A program made the translations under genes and the position numbers. Positions 61,334 to 64,000 of a stretch of DNA of 64,000 nt are shown piece after piece. Source of the DNA: Ustilaginoidea virens (taxonomy: Eukaryota > Ascomycota > Sordariomycetes > Hypocreales > Clavicipitaceae); assembly GCF_000687475.1 (NCBI RefSeq), contig NC_057319.1, positions 1,984,001-2,048,000 of the forward strand, written 5' to 3'. The notes below the pieces were generated by a model that was given only the letters and a program-made list of their open reading frames with translations, did not search any database and had not been told where the DNA came from. The first letter of the stretch is position 1. Every line of letters begins with the position of its first letter.

Positions 61334-62921
61334 ATATATATTCGCAATCCTAAAAGGAAGAATAGGCTATCTCACTAAGTATAAGACTTAGAGTATTATA
61401 ATTTCCTAATATAAAGGAATTAATAGTCTTTTCCTTTTCGTCGGTCTTTTATAGGGTATCTACTTTATTAGCTAAATCTTTCTTTTCTTTCTTCTTCTTA
61501 TTTTCCGGCTTGCCTTATATAGCTGAAGAAGACCCTTATTGGGTAGAAGACCCCTATTTCTTTTTATTAGCATTAGTAGTAGTATTTTTACCACCCTTAC
61601 TAGTATTATTACTAGCTGGCTTGCTACTATTGTTAGTATTAGTAGCAGCACCCTTAACCTTTGCAAGGTAGGTAGTAGCCCTTGCTACTAATAATCCTTT
61701 AATGCATTATTCTTCCAGTAAATCAACCATATAAAATTATAGGTTAATATTTAATGTATTTCCCTGAGTATAGGCGATTCTTATTATTGTGCGGTGCCGT
61801 TCTGCCTACTGAAAAAAGACCCCTTCTACAATATATAAATACTAGCTGATTTAGTCGAAAGGTTATATATAGGAGCCTAAAATTTACAGCCTAGATAGGT
61901 AGCTATTAAAGGAGGCATTAAAAGATTCTAAGGTACCCTTATAGCCTATAAAATTTAGTTGATGGAAGGCAGGGTATAGGTGGGTCCGCTATACATCTAA
62001 TAAGTGAGAATACTATTTAGTAAGTAATATAAAGGCTGACTCTAGGTTAGTACACTAGTTAATAGCGGCAGCTGGTCCTTTTATACAACTATTCTTAATA
62101 AGTAATAGTAAAAGTGCTTACTCTGAGTCGTTAAATTTGCTAGCAATAAAAGGATCTTCGATAAATTTAGCGATATTAAATACCCTAAGTTAAATTATAA
62201 AGGCCTATTTCCATTAGTCGAAGTTAGATACCCCCCTTAGCTTTTAGGATTCCTGGAATCCATTGGCTGTTTTAGCTAATTCCTTAATAGCTATAGCGCT
62301 AACTTAGCTGCTAATACTAGATAGAACCGGTAGGGGTTGCTACTAGGCTTTAGGTAGTAATAGTAGATTATTTCCTTTACCTATAGGGGTTTAGAAGGTA
62401 TCTACATCTATTATATCCTGGGATAGTAGGCTAGTAGCAGGCTTAATTAATCTATCTACTAAGGTGCCCACCTTATTAGCCAAAAAATCGATTTTAGAGT
62501 TTATTCGATTAAATTTATAATTAAATTCTTTTCTTATTTCCTATTAGTCTTCCCTAAGCTAGGCAATTTCCTAATTATTATCAGATTCTTCTACCTCTAC
62601 CGTATCAGGGATTTAGTAGCCTAGGTTATTGGCAGGAACGTTCTAACTGGCTATTATAGGAAGAGAAAAGGTGCCAGAATATCTTAAAAATGCGAAGAAA
62701 ATCAAGACAAAAAATCTAGATAAAACTAGAAGAAAGCTGCGTTAAGGAATAACCTTAGAAAATCCTATTGCAAGGATGTGTTGCAGCTTAGTGTAGTAGC
62801 TAGGTTCCTAAATCTAGGATAATCAGTCCCTTATTAGTTAGATTTCTAGAAGGTTAGCTGCTAAATGCGTTAAAATCCTAAGTTAGCATAAAAAAGGTCT
62901 TAAGCTAGAAGCCTTAAGACA

Positions 62922-62935
62922 CCAGGCTCATAACC
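62922..62935 (-). other. B3 primer-binding site
   Basis: The minus strand reads GGTTATGAGCCTGG, adjacent to the 5' LTR, again the initiator tRNA-Met anticodon-arm type. Confidence 0.78.
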
Positions 62936-63661
62936 TATTGCAAAATGGTGATTCAAAACACTATTGGAAATGTACTAGATACCGATAGTGGCGTACAAGG
63001 CATTGCAGAATAAAATAAAGAGCTAGTTAAAGATTTAAAGCGCACAAGAGGTTAACCAGAGTAAAGATATCAGGGAAATCTGATTCTAATTGTTAGTGAC
63101 TATTCTAGCTAGAAAGAGGGAATTTTGGGCATATTTCTACTATCTTGAAAAAGTGGTTGAAAATAATAAAAAACCGCAAAAATAGCGAAAAACCCGACGA
63201 AAAGTCGGTCTGCCCAACCATGCCCAATCTGTGCCCAATATCCTACCCAATGCATACCCAACCAAGCCCAGTGGCTTATAGCGGTATGCCGGATGCCCTA
63301 TAACAGCCTGCCGTACGGGCCGGAAGCCCTATATCGGTCTGCCGTAAATAACCGGTATAGCGGGTGACTATATATAAAAGGCCGAAAGTACTAGTATTAG
63401 CAAGGTTTGCCCATTTGGTAATCCCGTAGAAATGCGCCGCCTATTATGGGCCCTGTGGCCCGCTGTGACCGGCCGCTGTGGCCGGATGTAGGTCGCTGTA
63501 CCGGTGCCGTGACCGGCGCTATGGCCCACTGTAATCGGCGTTATAGGGCGCTATGCCCCACCATAGCGCCTGGTATAGCCACCGCGATATCTCAACGTAG
63601 ACACGTCGTACGGTAGCGAGACCAGTACCAAAATACAGCTAAAAAGGCGCTGATTTCAACA
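62936..63661 (-). repeat. B3 5' LTR
   Basis: 726 bp, TATTGCAAAATGG...GATTTCAACA on the plus strand. TSD GGAAC follows at 63,662-63,666. Confidence 0.92.
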
Positions 63662-63666
63662 GGAAC

Positions 63667-63818
63667 CTTCTATCTAGTCTATTTATATCCCGATTATAAT
63701 ATATATTAGAGTCCTAGTATAGTCCCGTGACTCCGTCTATTGCCCTTCTTAGGCTAGACGCAGATGCAGCCCGAGTCTTAGCTATATTATAGCGCGGGCG
63801 TAGCCCGAGCCCGTAATA
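63667..63818 (-). repeat. E element 3' LTR, right piece
   Basis: Continuation of 42,321-42,412; together about 244 bp, close to the 253 bp of the other G/E LTRs. It ends GCCCGTAATA where the G copy has GCCCGTGACA. Confidence 0.82.
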
Positions 63819-64000
63819 TACCCCCCTTCTTCTCCTCGGAGTCAGAAGAATAAACTATCTAAAGTCATCCCCTTTATATATCGCCCCCTAATTAAAACCT
63901 CTTATAGCCCTCAAAAATAACCTTAATTAGATATACAGGATATTAATCGGGCGTATAAATATGCCAATATGTAACCGATGTAAATATAGCGGGGGCTAGA
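63819..64000 (-). mobile_element. E element internal region, 3' end (partial)
   Basis: CCCCCCTTCTTCTCC at 63,821-63,835 is, on the minus strand, a polypurine tract directly before the LTR. E is therefore a minus-strand element whose body extends to the right of the window. The remaining bases are AT-rich, and no coding motif is seen. From LTR type it should be a gypsy element like G. Confidence 0.6.

Larger units (their letters stand above)
50305..62654 (-). pseudogene. B3 gag-pol polyprotein, split by A3
   Basis: Start position 62,654 is ATA (ATG in D); the stop TAG is at 50,305-50,307. Removing A3 and one TSD leaves 5,742 bp, exactly in frame (1,913 codons plus stop). Gag lies at 61,340-62,654 with capsid segment and Asn/Lys-rich linker. 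The protease is at the A3 insertion point. Pre-integrase (about 53,830-54,000), integrase (53,040-53,780), (S/T)DxQ linker repeat (52,105-52,185), RT (about 51,080-51,990) and RNase H (about 50,370-50,900) follow. Stops at former Gln codons are frequent. It is inactive. Confidence 0.88.
42413..63661 (-). mobile_element. B2-B3: head-to-tail tandem of two family B elements sharing a middle LTR
   Basis: Three 726-bp B LTRs (42,413-43,138; 49,498-50,223; 62,936-63,661) alternate with two internal regions in the same minus orientation. One TSD, GGAAC, flanks the whole array (42,408-42,412 and 63,662-63,666). The middle LTR has a primer site on its left (49,484-49,497) and a polypurine tract on its right (50,224-50,231). 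It is therefore at once the 5' LTR of B2 and the 3' LTR of B3. Net of later insertions, each LTR-internal-LTR unit is about 7.55 kb. Confidence 0.92.

Overview
No host gene was recognised in this window. It reads as a repeat-only block from a filamentous ascomycete (Pezizomycotina-type) genome, built of LTR retrotransposons inserted into one another and then decayed. The evidence is the fungal-type Ty1/copia and Ty3/gypsy coding remnants, AT enrichment, and many in-frame TAG/TAA codons standing where sister copies in this window keep CAG/CAA. That is the CpA-to-TpA signature of repeat-induced point mutation (RIP). The species cannot be named from the sequence.

Families (my labels). A: copia-type, LTR 719-780 bp, TGTTAAAATCC...GAATTGCAATA. 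B: related copia-type, LTR about 726-758 bp, TGTTGAAATCAGC...TTTTGCAACA. C: a different copia-type, LTR 342 bp. F: an older copia-type, LTR TGTTGTCGG.... G/E: gypsy-type with chromodomain, LTR 253 bp. Five-base target-site duplications (TSDs) fix most boundaries. A and B share a primer site matching the anticodon arm of initiator tRNA-Met.

Layout. 1-12,553 is F on the minus strand, interrupted by full-length A1 (493-7,843, minus). 12,554-12,788 is an A-type LTR piece that F interrupted. 12,789-19,825 is G (gypsy, minus), with an unassigned AT-rich left part. 19,826-42,054 is host element B1 (minus), split by A2 (22,576-41,529, plus). A2 in turn carries C (26,212-33,433, plus) and D (34,070-39,177, a B-family deletion derivative, plus, with a solo A LTR inside). 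42,055-42,320 is a B LTR start (B4). It is cut by an E/G-type LTR (from 42,321, resuming at 63,667), which is cut by a head-to-tail tandem of two B elements sharing their middle LTR (B2-B3, 42,413-63,661, minus). B2 holds a solo E LTR (46,263-46,515). B3 holds A3 (54,731-61,333, plus), the best preserved element.

No gene is intact. A3 comes closest: one gag-pol frame of 1,428 codons with only five stops, all at glutamine codons. When each insertion and one TSD copy are removed, the gag-pol frames of A2, B2 and B3 have lengths divisible by three. Decay has therefore been mostly by substitution. The most interesting biology is a capsid-less gag subfamily (A2 and A3) that evidently amplified, the B2-B3 tandem, and the variable in-frame repeats in the integrase-RT linker of two families.
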